Below are positions 1 through 7,542 of a DNA stretch of 52,120 bases, piece after piece. A program made the position numbers and the translations under genes. The stretch lies in the NCBI GenBank assembly GCA_947497905.1, contig CANMIH010000020.1, positions 1 through 52,120 of the forward strand, written 5' to 3'. The notes under the pieces are model-generated. The model ran no database searches and was not told where the DNA came from. It worked only from the letters and a program-made list of their open reading frames with translations. The first letter of the stretch is position 1; every line of letters starts with the position of its first letter. Origin of the DNA: an uncultured Pelagimonas sp. (GTDB lineage Bacteria; Pseudomonadota; Alphaproteobacteria; Rhodobacterales; Rhodobacteraceae).

Positions 1-243
1 GCGGTGGATGTGGCCCATGGCGATTGTGTGCACATCGGCCGGGCGCAGATTGGCGAGATCACCTCGTCGATGCGCTCGCCCTTGCTGGGCAAAAACATCG
101 CTCTGGCCCGGGTGGATGTGGCACACCACGAGGTGGGCACCGAGGTCGAGATTGGCAAGCTGGACGGCCACATGAAGCGCCTCCCTGCCAAAATCGTCCC
201 CTTCGCACACTACGACCCACAAAAAACTAAACCTCGGTCGTAA
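1..243 (+). CDS. GcvT-family aminomethyltransferase-like protein, C-terminal fragment
   Basis: This is the last 80 codons of a gene that begins upstream of the window; the frame is open from base 1. The encoded segment matches the C-terminal barrel of GcvT/aminomethyltransferase-type proteins, with the pattern GRAQIGEITS, SPLLGKNIALARV, GTEVEIGKLDG, and a closing PAKIVPFAHYDP stretch. Family members move one-carbon units from methylated amines or related donors to tetrahydrofolate. The substrate-binding N-terminal part is outside the window, so the substrate cannot be named. It does not resemble the C-terminus of the DMSP demethylase DmdA as I remember it. The family call is fairly secure; the function is open. 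Confidence 0.7.
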   Translation, partial: AVDVAHGDCVHIGRAQIGEITSSMRSPLLGKNIALARVDVAHHEVGTEVEIGKLDGHMKRLPAKIVPFAHYDPQKTKPRS

Positions 244-301
244 TCTCAAAAAGTCAGGGCGAACGGATCTTGCGAAGGTTTCCTCGTTCGGACAGTGTCT
301 A

Positions 302-1186
302 CTAGACGACCTCAGCGCCGTGTAGCAGCCACTCAGATATCGTGCTGATTGTGTTTTGCATCACATGCGATTTGCGACGAACCAGGTAATAGGCGCGAAT
401 GTCACTGCGAACTGCTCCAAACAATTGAACAAGAGCACCACTGTCTAATTCGTTGTCAATGAGGGGACGCCAGCCCATCACCACGCCTTGGCCAGAGAGG
501 GCGGCCTGCAGAACGACATTGGTGTCTTCGATCAAAGGACCTGAAAGTTGTCCAATCGCATTGACATTGTGGTGTGAAAACCATGAGCTCCACCCAACGG
601 TGTCGCGCTGATGGATCAGCGGAAAGTCCAGCAATTGATCTGGGGTTTTTGGATATCCAAGCCGCTTTAGCAGCACGGGACTGGCGACGGGTGCTGCAAA
701 AACGCCGACGAGCTTGTCCGAAATCATGTTAGGCCAATAGCCATCACCCCAAGTGATAAAAATATCGGCATCCACGTTTTGCGGCGATACCAAAAGAGGT
801 GTCTGAACAAGTTCAAGATCAACATCTGGAAAGGCCTCATGGAACGCTGACAAGCGGGGCAACATCCAGCGGGTGGCAAAACTTGGCCCCATCGCGATGC
901 GGATTGTGGTTTGACTGGACTTCGCCGACACATCAGCAACGGCGCGTTCGAGAATGCGAAAGGCCTTTGTGACCTCTTCGGCCAGCCGCAACCCTTCACC
1001 TGTCAGGGTAACTTGCCGGCCCGTTCGGATAAACAGCGAAACCTCCAACTGTGCTTCGAGGCCACGGATATGATGACTGATCGCTGTTGGGGAAACATGA
1101 AGATCCTCTGAGGCGGCGCGAAAGCTGCCGAGGCGAGATACAGCATCGAATGCTCGTAAGGCGGGGAGAGACGGAAGAGTAGCCAT
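302..1186 (-). CDS. LysR-family transcriptional regulator (GcvA-like)
   Basis: Predicted 294-residue LysR-type regulator. The N-terminal winged helix-turn-helix reads LRAFDAVSRLGSFRAAS, then SPTAISHHIRGLE and the LF-RTGR wing, as in GcvA-like members; the rest is the effector-binding domain. The frame is open further upstream to 1351, but the ATG at 1186 gives the normal LysR N-terminus and keeps the gene clear of the divergent tcuB-like remnant at 1294. LysR proteins usually control a divergent neighbour, so this one may once have regulated that remnant (compare TcuR in tricarballylate utilisation). The target now is unknown. Family call is strong; role is inferred from position. Confidence 0.85.
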   Translation of the reverse strand: MATLPSLPALRAFDAVSRLGSFRAASEDLHVSPTAISHHIRGLEAQLEVSLFIRTGRQVTLTGEGLRLAEEVTKAFRILERAVADVSAKSSQTTIRIAMGPSFATRWMLPRLSAFHEAFPDVDLELVQTPLLVSPQNVDADIFITWGDGYWPNMISDKLVGVFAAPVASPVLLKRLGYPKTPDQLLDFPLIHQRDTVGWSSWFSHHNVNAIGQLSGPLIEDTNVVLQAALSGQGVVMGWRPLIDNELDSGALVQLFGAVRSDIRAYYLVRRKSHVMQNTISTISEWLLHGAEVV

Positions 1187-1293
1187 AGATTCAACTGATG
1201 AGTTTTTCTCATCAGATGCAAGAGAATGTTGTTTTTGTGTGACCGGCTCTCCGGGTCTAGCGTTACCCCTGTACCAAAGCGTCAGGATAGAAA

Positions 1294-2491
1294 ATGTCTG
1301 CCAGAACCCGTCGTCGGGGTCGAGCCTCGCGCATAGCGCCACCTGAAACACAAGAAGAGATCACACCGCCAGTTTGGCCGGGCCTGACGGGGGGCGCTTT
1401 TCGTCCGTTGAATGAACAAGCCGTTGCAGAGGTGAATGAGGCCGATTTGCATTTGCTTGAATCGCCTGGACTTAGTCAGGCCGCGCCATCGATGATCGAA
1501 AAGGTCTGCGCTGAAGGCGGGACGTTCACCGAGGAACAGCGCAGCTTTGCTGAGGCGGATATTGTCCTGTTTGCAAACCTTTGCCACAACTGTTGCGGCT
1601 GTTATTACCCCTGCCAGTACACGGCCCCGCATGAATACAATCTGAACCTGCCTGCCGCCCTCGCCGAAGTGCGTCGCGACAGTTGGGAGACATTCGTCTG
1701 GCCACGGCCACTGGCCCATCGTTTCCACACACACGGTGGTGCAATTGCCTTGGCTTTGGTGATCGGATTTGCGGTCTTGTTTTGGTTGATTTCAGCGGTT
1801 GGTGGGGAAGGGGAGGGCTTCTATGCCGCCCTATCACATGGCGCGATGGTGGCTTTGTTTTTGCCCGCGTTTTTTTGCCCCTTCTAAGCGTCGGGATTGG
1901 CTTGCGCCGCTATTGGCGTGCGGTTGAAGGCAAGTCTATTGGAATTACTCAAGTGGTGTCGGCCCTGCGCAAGGCCGCTCATATGAAGGATCTGGCCGCA
2001 GGGCACGGTGAAGGGTGCAATTTTGAAGATCAAGACAGGTTCAGCCATGCCCGCCGCTATGCGCATCAGGCTATCATGTATGGTTTCCTGCTGTGTTTCG
2101 GAGCCACGTCCATTGGCACTGTGATGCACTATATCTTCGTACTTCCAGCACCTTATGGAGCGCTATCTCTGCCAAAACTACTGGGTGTGCCGGGGGGGCT
2201 TTGCTGACGGCCGGGTGTGGATATATGGTTTGGCTGAAACTGAAATCTGACCCCGCACTCGGAGACGTTCAGGCCTGGGGGGGCGACCTGGGATTTGTTT
2301 TGTTGCTTGGCTTTGTCGCTCTGTCTGGTTTGCTTCTCTACGCGCTAGGACAGACTGTAGTGATGCCGTCGCTTCTGGCGCTCCATCTCGGGTCCGTACT
2401 GGCCTTCTTTTTGCTGACACCTTTTTCAAAGATGGTGCACAGCTTTTTCAGGTTAGCAGCCCTCATTCGGAATGCAGATGTTGAAAAATAA
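1294..2491 (+). pseudogene. tcuB: Decayed tcuB/citB-like membrane iron-sulfur protein, two frameshifts
   Basis: Three successive frames encode consecutive parts of one TcuB-like protein. Frame 1 (1294 to about 1876) carries a CHNC-CGCYYPCQY ferredoxin motif and the first membrane segment. Frame 3 (about 1877 to 2198) continues with LPLLSVGIGLRRYW and a histidine-bearing membrane region. Frame 2 (about 2199 to 2491) completes the protein. The joins fall in a run of seven T (1870-1876) and a run of seven G (2192-2198), each consistent with one lost base. The first ferredoxin motif expected in TcuB (CxxCxxC before the FAEAD segment) is also not visible, so there may be a further loss. TcuB reoxidises the TcuA flavoprotein during tricarballylate oxidation; no tcuA is present here. 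Sequencing error at the homopolymers is the main alternative. Confidence 0.75.
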
Positions 2492-2669
2492 CTTGGCTGT
2501 AGATCTGTGGTTAGAGCATGATCTGCCAACTGATAACACGGTTTCGACCTTCAGATCGGTGATTGTTCCCGTCAACGCTGACCAAGATGAACTCACATTT
2601 TAATGCCATCACCGTTGAGGGGCAGTGTATATCGATCCAGCAGTCTTGAGCAGATTTGCCAAGCCTCAG

Positions 2670-3560
2670 TTAGTTGTCGCTGGATGCGAGCATCCCGATC
2701 TTGTTCCAAAGATCATCAGCAACGACGCCAATCGCCTGATCCCTGCGTCTCATCTTAAAGATCATGGTGCGACGCAGCGGAAACCCTTCTAGGTTCAAGG
2801 GACGCAAAGCCCCGGACCGACGTTCCTCCACCGTCATATGATCAGGCAGGCCGCCCCAGCCAAGGCCAGCCAGGATCACCTGTTTCTTGGCAGCGAGGTC
2901 AGAAACCGTCCATTTCAGTCCACCAGGCAACAAATCACGGCTTTGTTCATGCGTCGCGCCAGCTGTGCCGGCTGTGACAACCTGCACTTGTGTTTGCATT
3001 TCTGATGCGGATAACGCGCGGGTCTCGGAGGGCAGACCCAAGTGGGGGCTGGCAACAGGACGGATCGTGACTTCGGCAATGGGTTCAGCCTCAACCTCGT
3101 CCAATGGCACCCCATCAAGAGAGGCAAGTGCGATATTTGCCTTGCCTTCCATCAGCCGAGCAATCGGACCACCCATCATTTCCATCCTGAGCCGAAGGTG
3201 TGTGGCGGGGTGGCGCCGCCCAGTCTCCGCAAGTGCGGGTAGTAGGGGGGCAAGATCCATTGTGGCACTGACGGCAAGTGTCAGCTCAGGCTCTTCGCGG
3301 GCTCGCAGTCGCGATGCGGTGGAGCGCAGTCCTTGCATCTGTCGCAGCACCCGCGAGGCTTCGCGGTAGAAAATTTCACCTGCCGGGGTGAGTGAGGGGC
3401 GATAGGCTTCCCGGCTGAAGAGCTCTAACTCCAGTTCTTCCTCCAACTGACGGATCGTGTGGCTGATGGCGGATTGTGACTTATTGAGGCGCTCCGCCGC
3501 GCCACGAAAGGTTCCGGTGGAGACAATAGCATCTAGGGCGATGAGCTGGTCATGTTTCAT
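2670..3560 (-). CDS. LysR-family transcriptional regulator
   Basis: Predicted 296-residue LysR regulator. The N-terminal helix-turn-helix is clear (LIALDAIVSTGTFRGAAERL, then SQSAISHTIRQLEEEL), followed by the usual hinge and a LysR substrate-binding domain. It is transcribed away from the GST-NTF2-tautomerase operon with only 107 bp between the two starts, the classical arrangement for a LysR protein controlling the divergent operon. That gap contains an inverted repeat (3569-3576 and 3621-3628). The inducer is unknown. The family call is strong; the regulatory target is inferred from arrangement. Confidence 0.88.
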   Translation of the reverse strand: MKHDQLIALDAIVSTGTFRGAAERLNKSQSAISHTIRQLEEELELELFSREAYRPSLTPAGEIFYREASRVLRQMQGLRSTASRLRAREEPELTLAVSATMDLAPLLPALAETGRRHPATHLRLRMEMMGGPIARLMEGKANIALASLDGVPLDEVEAEPIAEVTIRPVASPHLGLPSETRALSASEMQTQVQVVTAGTAGATHEQSRDLLPGGLKWTVSDLAAKKQVILAGLGWGGLPDHMTVEERRSGALRPLNLEGFPLRRTMIFKMRRRDQAIGVVADDLWNKIGMLASSDN

Positions 3561-3568
3561 GGGTATCT

Positions 3569-3628
3569 GATATGATCTATTTTTCTAATCATTATGCTGA
3601 GAACACAATATTATCAATCAATCATATC
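3569..3628. promoter_or_regulatory. Candidate LysR operator in divergent promoter
   Basis: The sequence GATATGAT at 3569-3576 is mirrored exactly by ATCATATC at 3621-3628, so the arm centres are 52 bp apart, about five helical turns. The region is AT-rich compared with its surroundings and lies between the divergent LysR gene and the GST operon. LysR regulators often contact two sites in such gaps. This is a pattern observation; no binding is shown. Confidence 0.4.
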
Positions 3629-3667
3629 GGAAGGTAGTCAGGGGCATCACCAACACAGGAGATTGTC

Positions 3668-4279
3668 ATGAAGCTTTACTACAAACCCGGCGCCTGTCCT
3701 CTGGCCAGCCATATCGCCCTGCATGAAACCGGCCGCCCGTTTGACATCGAAGCCGTTGATACCACTGCGGGTCGGACCGAAAGTGGTGCGGATTACCAGG
3801 CGATCAACCCTAAGGGCTATGTCCCGGCCTTGCAGCTGGAAGACGGCAGCGTTCTGACTGAAGGGGCGGCGGTGTTACAGTATATCGCAGACAACACACC
3901 CGAGGCAGGGCTGGCTCCGAAGGCAGGCAGCCTTGCGCGCGCACGGATGCAAGAACAGCTCAATTGGATCGGGACCGAGCTACATAAGGCTTTTGGCCCG
4001 CTGTTCCGCGAGGGCATGTCCGAGGCCGGAAAGGACGCGGCGCGCATCGCGGTTGCGGCCAAGTTCGATTTTATCGAAACCCAATTGGAGGATGGTCGCG
4101 ACTGGTTGATTGGCGGTGCGTTCTCGGTGGCAGATGCATATCTTTTCGCGGTATCGAACTGGGCTAATTTTACGGGGATCGACCTGACAGGTTGGCCCAA
4201 CTTGGCCGCCTTTGTGAGCCGCTGCGCTGACCGCCCTTCGGTAAAAGCTGCGATGCGCGCTGAGGGGCTGATCCAATGA
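3668..4279 (+). CDS. Glutathione S-transferase (beta-class-like)
   Basis: A 203-residue protein with the thioredoxin-fold GST N-terminal domain (MKLYYKPGACPLASHIAL, then NPKGYVPALQLEDG and the LTEGAAVLQYIAD glutathione-binding SNAIL/TRATE-type region) and an all-alpha C-terminal domain. The cysteine of GACPLASH sits where bacterial beta-class GSTs carry their catalytic cysteine. The protein conjugates glutathione to an electrophile or performs a glutathione-dependent reduction or isomerisation in the cytoplasm. The start is preceded by an AGGAG ribosome site. The next gene overlaps its stop (ATGA), so it is co-translated with an NTF2-like protein and a tautomerase, suggesting a small catabolic or detoxification pathway. 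The substrate is unknown. Confidence 0.85.
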   Translation: MKLYYKPGACPLASHIALHETGRPFDIEAVDTTAGRTESGADYQAINPKGYVPALQLEDGSVLTEGAAVLQYIADNTPEAGLAPKAGSLARARMQEQLNWIGTELHKAFGPLFREGMSEAGKDAARIAVAAKFDFIETQLEDGRDWLIGGAFSVADAYLFAVSNWANFTGIDLTGWPNLAAFVSRCADRPSVKAAMRAEGLIQ

Positions 4280-4656
4280 CGCCAGCAGATTACAAACAGG
4301 TTGGCGACCTGATGGAAACCTATTTCGAGGGCCTCCATCAGGCCGATAGCACCATGCTGCGCGATGTGTTCCATCCGCATCTGGCCTATGTCTGTGCCAC
4401 AGAAGGTGATGAGCTTTACTTGGATCTTGAAACCTACATGGCCCGCGTTGATGGGCGTGAACCCCCGGCCAAACGGGGTGATCCGCGAGAAGAGGAGATC
4501 CTGGAAATTGCCTTTGCCAGCAGTAAGCTTGCACACGTCAGCGCCCGAATGACCATGATGGGCCGAGATTTCCATGACTTGCTGACACTGGTCCGCAGCG
4601 GCACCGAATGGCGTATCGTGGCCAAGGTGTTTTCCTATGTTCCACGGAGGGGGTGA
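4276..4656 (+). CDS. NTF2-like (lumazine-binding/SnoaL-type) protein
   Basis: A 126-residue cone-shaped alpha+beta protein of the NTF2-like superfamily, close in pattern to proteins annotated as putative lumazine-binding. It starts with a helix pair (LMETYFEGLHQADSTML), followed by FHPHLAYV, and ends in the typical beta strands (HDLLTLVRSGTEWRIVAKVFSY). Members include small isomerases, cyclases, hydratases and ligand-binding proteins, so the reaction cannot be deduced from fold alone. Its ATG overlaps the GST stop and the tautomerase starts 3 bp after its stop, so the three act in one transcript. Family call is moderate to strong; function is unknown. Confidence 0.75.
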   Translation: MTPADYKQVGDLMETYFEGLHQADSTMLRDVFHPHLAYVCATEGDELYLDLETYMARVDGREPPAKRGDPREEEILEIAFASSKLAHVSARMTMMGRDFHDLLTLVRSGTEWRIVAKVFSYVPRRG

Positions 4657-4659
4657 TCG

Positions 4660-4881
4660 ATGCCTTATGTGAATATCAAAGTGACACGCGAAGGTGGTCC
4701 CGATGGCACCGGCCCAAGCGCCGAGCAAAAGACGCAGCTGATTACCGGGGTCACCGGACTTCTGCAGGACATTTTGGGAAAGGATCCGGCCACAACCTTT
4801 GTGGTGATTGACGAGGTCGCTTTGGAGGATTGGGGTGTGGGTGGCATGCCGGTGCAGGAATACCGAAAGCAGGCTCGATAA
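4660..4881 (+). CDS. 4-Oxalocrotonate tautomerase family protein
   Basis: A 73-residue protein beginning MPYVNIKVTREG. After removal of the initiator Met the N-terminal Pro-1 is the catalytic base characteristic of the tautomerase superfamily. The length and the FVVIDEVALEDWGVGG segment, typical of the family's C-terminal half, agree. Members isomerise enols or dienols to keto forms in aromatic and related catabolism. It is the last gene of the GST operon and is followed by strong hairpins. Family call is strong; the substrate is not known. Confidence 0.88.
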   Translation: MPYVNIKVTREGGPDGTGPSAEQKTQLITGVTGLLQDILGKDPATTFVVIDEVALEDWGVGGMPVQEYRKQAR

Positions 4882-4905
4882 CAAACACACCTGCCAGAAA
4901 CGATA

Positions 4906-4970
4906 GGGCTCGCCTTTCCAATGGTTTAGGCGAGCCCCGCTTCCGAAATTGGGCTGCTATCTCCCAATTT
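4906..4970. terminator. Two tandem hairpins between convergent genes
   Basis: A perfect 10-bp stem (4906-4915 with 4928-4937, loop of 12) is followed by an 8-bp stem (4946-4953 with 4963-4970) that ends in T residues on the plus strand. They sit just after the tautomerase stop and before the end of the leftward acyl-CoA operon. They probably end the rightward transcript; the first lacks a clear U-tract. Confidence 0.55.
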
Positions 4971-5096
4971 TGAATTACTGGCTGGGCGATGGGCTTGTCG
5001 GCAAGGAGGCCCCATTGGTGGCAGGCCTGGAACGCGAAGGCCGATGGCATCATACTCCAAAACCATCAGCCCGGCCGGAGGTTTGAGCGCGGTCAT
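4926..5096 (-). pseudogene. Possible N-terminal remnant of a CaiB/BaiF CoA-transferase or racemase
   Basis: A 56-codon frame starts with an ATG that overlaps the MaoC stop as ATGA, the signature of a translationally coupled operon gene. Its first residues (PAGLMVLEYDAIG) resemble the start of alpha-methylacyl-CoA racemase/CaiB proteins, where a G-(I/L)-V-(L/I/V)-E-(F/Y)-x-x-IG pattern precedes the CoA-binding helix. Immediately afterwards the resemblance ends. A neighbouring frame reads FQACHQWGLLADKP, loosely like the following family segment, so a small deletion with frameshift followed by loss of the rest of the gene is likely. The two hairpins at 4906-4970 lie at its end. The family guess rests on a short match and is tentative; a genuine short peptide is possible. 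Confidence 0.35.
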
Positions 5097-5548
5097 GCCG
5101 CAGGCCTCTTATGCATGAAGGCCGCGCGCCGGCAGCTTGCGACCAGCACCCCATCCTGATTGCGGGCTTCATGCCGGAAATTCACGATCCCTGCATCAGG
5201 GCGCGAGCCGCTTTCGCGCGCACTTTCAACTGTGGTCTGGATACGCAGCGTGTCGCCATGAAACACCGGCGCGGGAAAGGCCACATCGCTCATGCCCAGA
5301 TTGGCAATGGTTGTGCCAAGCGTGGTCTCATTGACCGACATGCCAATCATGGCCCCAAGCGTGAAGAGCGAGTTTACCAAAGGCCTGCCGAATTCAGTGC
5401 CCTCGGCAAAATGGTGGTCGATGTGGAGCGGTTGAGAGTTGTAGGTGAGCGCACAAAAGAACATGTTGTCCGCCTCGGTGATGGTGCGGGTGATCGCGTG
5501 GTCGATCACCATGCCCTGCGTGAAGTCCTCAAACCAAAGTCCGGCCAT
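5093..5548 (-). CDS. MaoC-family hot-dog dehydratase
   Basis: A 151-residue single hot-dog domain protein. The start ([29 protein letters not shown]) and the [25 protein letters not shown] segment are typical of MaoC enzymes; D and H of the latter correspond to the hydratase catalytic pair. MaoC proteins hydrate enoyl-CoA-type substrates. It begins 3 bp after the biotin carboxylase stop and is translated in the same leftward operon, so it likely acts on a CoA thioester before or after carboxylation. The substrate is not determined. Confidence 0.85.
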   Translation of the reverse strand: MAGLWFEDFTQGMVIDHAITRTITEADNMFFCALTYNSQPLHIDHHFAEGTEFGRPLVNSLFTLGAMIGMSVNETTLGTTIANLGMSDVAFPAPVFHGDTLRIQTTVESARESGSRPDAGIVNFRHEARNQDGVLVASCRRAAFMHKRPAA

Positions 5549-5551
5549 GGA

Positions 5552-7534
5552 TTAACCCTCTGCCTCCGTCAGGTTGAGTCGAACAAGCACAGACCCCGCC
5601 TCGACCGTCTCGCCCGTGTCTGTCTGGATCTGCGCAACGGTGCCCGCCGCATTGGCCTTCAGCTCCATCAGGAGCTTCATGGATTCCATCACCACCAAAG
5701 TGTCGCCCTCGGCCACCTCAGCGCCGGGCCGCGTGCGCAACTCGACAATCAATCCGGGCATTGGCGCCGTGATGCGATCGGGGGTTGCGGATGTGTCGAT
5801 CTGCTGGGCGGCGTTGAAATCCCCCAGCGTGACCGTCTCATGCACGGCATCAAAGTCTTTGCCCCAGAGATGAACCACACCACCGTCAATCAGCGCCCCC
5901 ATCCGGTGTTGGAGATCGTCTCGGGTGACCGTCAGCTCATGTGGGGCGCTCCAACTGGCCTGAACCGTTTCCACCACCCCCTCGCGCGACACCTCGATCC
6001 CGTCTGGCGTCTCCGCAAGCGTCACCCGTTGTGTGGGATCTTGCGCATTCAGATAGGTGGTCTGCGCCGGATGTCCGGCACCCAGCAGCAGGCGAAAGCC
6101 ACCGATGCTCTGCCAGGGAGAGCGTGCCGGTTTTGGCTGAACATGCAGCGCCAGCGCCGCTAGGGTCAGGGTCTCGCCTGGCGCCGCCTGCCAGCCCTCG
6201 GGCCATTCCTCGGGCAAGAACTCGGTTGTGGCACGGCCGGCACGGAACCGGTCGCGCTGAAGGGCGTCGCGCAGGAACAGTCGGTTTGTCGTCACCCCGG
6301 CAACCTCAAGCCGTTCCAGCCCTTTGGCCAGTTTTTGGCAGGCCATCTGGCGGTCACCGCCATGGGCGATCAGCTTGGCAATCATGCTGTCATAGCTTGA
6401 CCCGATGACCGATCCTTTTTGAATGCCACTGTCACAGCGCAATTCGGGACCAACCGACCAATGGTGCAAGGTGCCTGTGTCGGGGCGAAAGCCGTCGCTG
6501 GCATCTTCGGCGGTCAGACGCGCTTCGATGGCGTGCCCGGTGCAGGTGACCTGATCCTGCGCCAGCGCAAGAGGCGCCCCCGCCGCCACGCGCAGCTGCC
6601 ACTCCACAAGATCAAGACCGGTGATTTCTTCGGTCACCGTGTGTTCCACCTGAAGCCGCGTGTTCATTTCGAGGAAATGGAACGCTTCGGTCTCCGCATC
6701 CATGATGAACTCGACCGTGCCCGTGCTGTCATATGCGATGTGACGGCCCAGCCCCAGCGCCGCCTCATACAGCGCGGCGCGGGTGTCGTCGCGCAGGTTT
6801 GGCGCGGGGGCTTCTTCGAGCAGTTTTTGATGATGGCGCTGCACCGAACAATCCCGCTCAAAGAGATGTATCAGGTGTCCGTGCTTGTCCCCCAGCAGCT
6901 GCACCTCAATATGGCGCGGGTTCTGGATCAGCTTTTCCACCAACAGACGGTCATCGCCAAACGACCGTTTTGCCTCCTGCCGGGCCGAGGAAATGGCCGC
7001 CGCAAGATCGGCCTCGTCAAAGACCGCGCGCATGCCCTTGCCGCCGCCCCCCGCACTGGCTTTGACCATGACGGGCAGCCCGATATCGAGGGCGGCGGCG
7101 ATCAGCCTGTCGTCCGACTGATCCGCGCCTGCATAGCCGGGAATGCAGGGGACACCGGCCTTTTCAGCGATCTGTTTCGCCTCGATCTTGGAGCCCATCG
7201 AGGTGATCGCCTCCAGATGCGGACCAACCCATGTAAGGCTCATCTCGGCGCAGCCCCGTACCAGATCCGGTTGTTCAGACAGGAAACCATAACCGGGGTG
7301 AATGGCCTCTGCGCCGGTTTTCCGGGCGGCCTCCAGAATACGATCCGTGCGCAAATAGCTTTCGGTGGCCGGAGCCGCACCGATGTGCACCGCCTGATCG
7401 GCCATCTGGACATGCAGGGCCTGTGCATCCGCATCCGAATACACCGCAACCGTGCGCAGACCCATCTTGCGGGCGGTTTTGATGATGTGGCAGGCAATTT
7501 CGCCGCGATTGGCGATCAGCAGACTATCAAACAT
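5552..7534 (-). CDS. Acyl-CoA carboxylase alpha subunit (biotin carboxylase + biotin carrier)
   Basis: A 660-residue biotin-dependent carboxylase subunit of the propionyl/methylcrotonyl/geranyl-CoA class. The order is N-terminal biotin carboxylase domain (SLLIANRGEIA, then the ATP-grasp glycine loop KASAGGGGKGM), the C-terminal carboxylase domain with EARLTAED, a linker, and a biotinyl domain with VMESMKL. The lysine of ESMK (about residue 620) is the biotin attachment site. ATP and bicarbonate carboxylate biotin, which passes CO2 to the beta subunit. The ATG at 7534 has a GAGG ribosome site; a GTG at 7546 is an alternative. It directly follows the beta subunit. Methylcrotonyl-, geranyl- or another acyl-CoA are all possible substrates. 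Confidence 0.9.
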   Translation of the reverse strand: MFDSLLIANRGEIACHIIKTARKMGLRTVAVYSDADAQALHVQMADQAVHIGAAPATESYLRTDRILEAARKTGAEAIHPGYGFLSEQPDLVRGCAEMSLTWVGPHLEAITSMGSKIEAKQIAEKAGVPCIPGYAGADQSDDRLIAAALDIGLPVMVKASAGGGGKGMRAVFDEADLAAAISSARQEAKRSFGDDRLLVEKLIQNPRHIEVQLLGDKHGHLIHLFERDCSVQRHHQKLLEEAPAPNLRDDTRAALYEAALGLGRHIAYDSTGTVEFIMDAETEAFHFLEMNTRLQVEHTVTEEITGLDLVEWQLRVAAGAPLALAQDQVTCTGHAIEARLTAEDASDGFRPDTGTLHHWSVGPELRCDSGIQKGSVIGSSYDSMIAKLIAHGGDRQMACQKLAKGLERLEVAGVTTNRLFLRDALQRDRFRAGRATTEFLPEEWPEGWQAAPGETLTLAALALHVQPKPARSPWQSIGGFRLLLGAGHPAQTTYLNAQDPTQRVTLAETPDGIEVSREGVVETVQASWSAPHELTVTRDDLQHRMGALIDGGVVHLWGKDFDAVHETVTLGDFNAAQQIDTSATPDRITAPMPGLIVELRTRPGAEVAEGDTLVVMESMKLLMELKANAAGTVAQIQTDTGETVEAGSVLVRLNLTEAEG

Positions 7535-7542
7535 GGCGAACC

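Noticed and set aside
1-243. Identification of the first fragment as DmdA (DMSP demethylase)
   Set aside because: The visible C-terminus has the GcvT-type EIGKLDG and HYDPQKTKPR pattern and does not resemble DmdA as I remember it; the discriminating N-terminal part is outside the window.
3817-4890. Minus-strand frame of 357 codons across the GST, NTF2-like and tautomerase genes
   Set aside because: It spans three separate conserved genes on the other strand and shows no protein family features.
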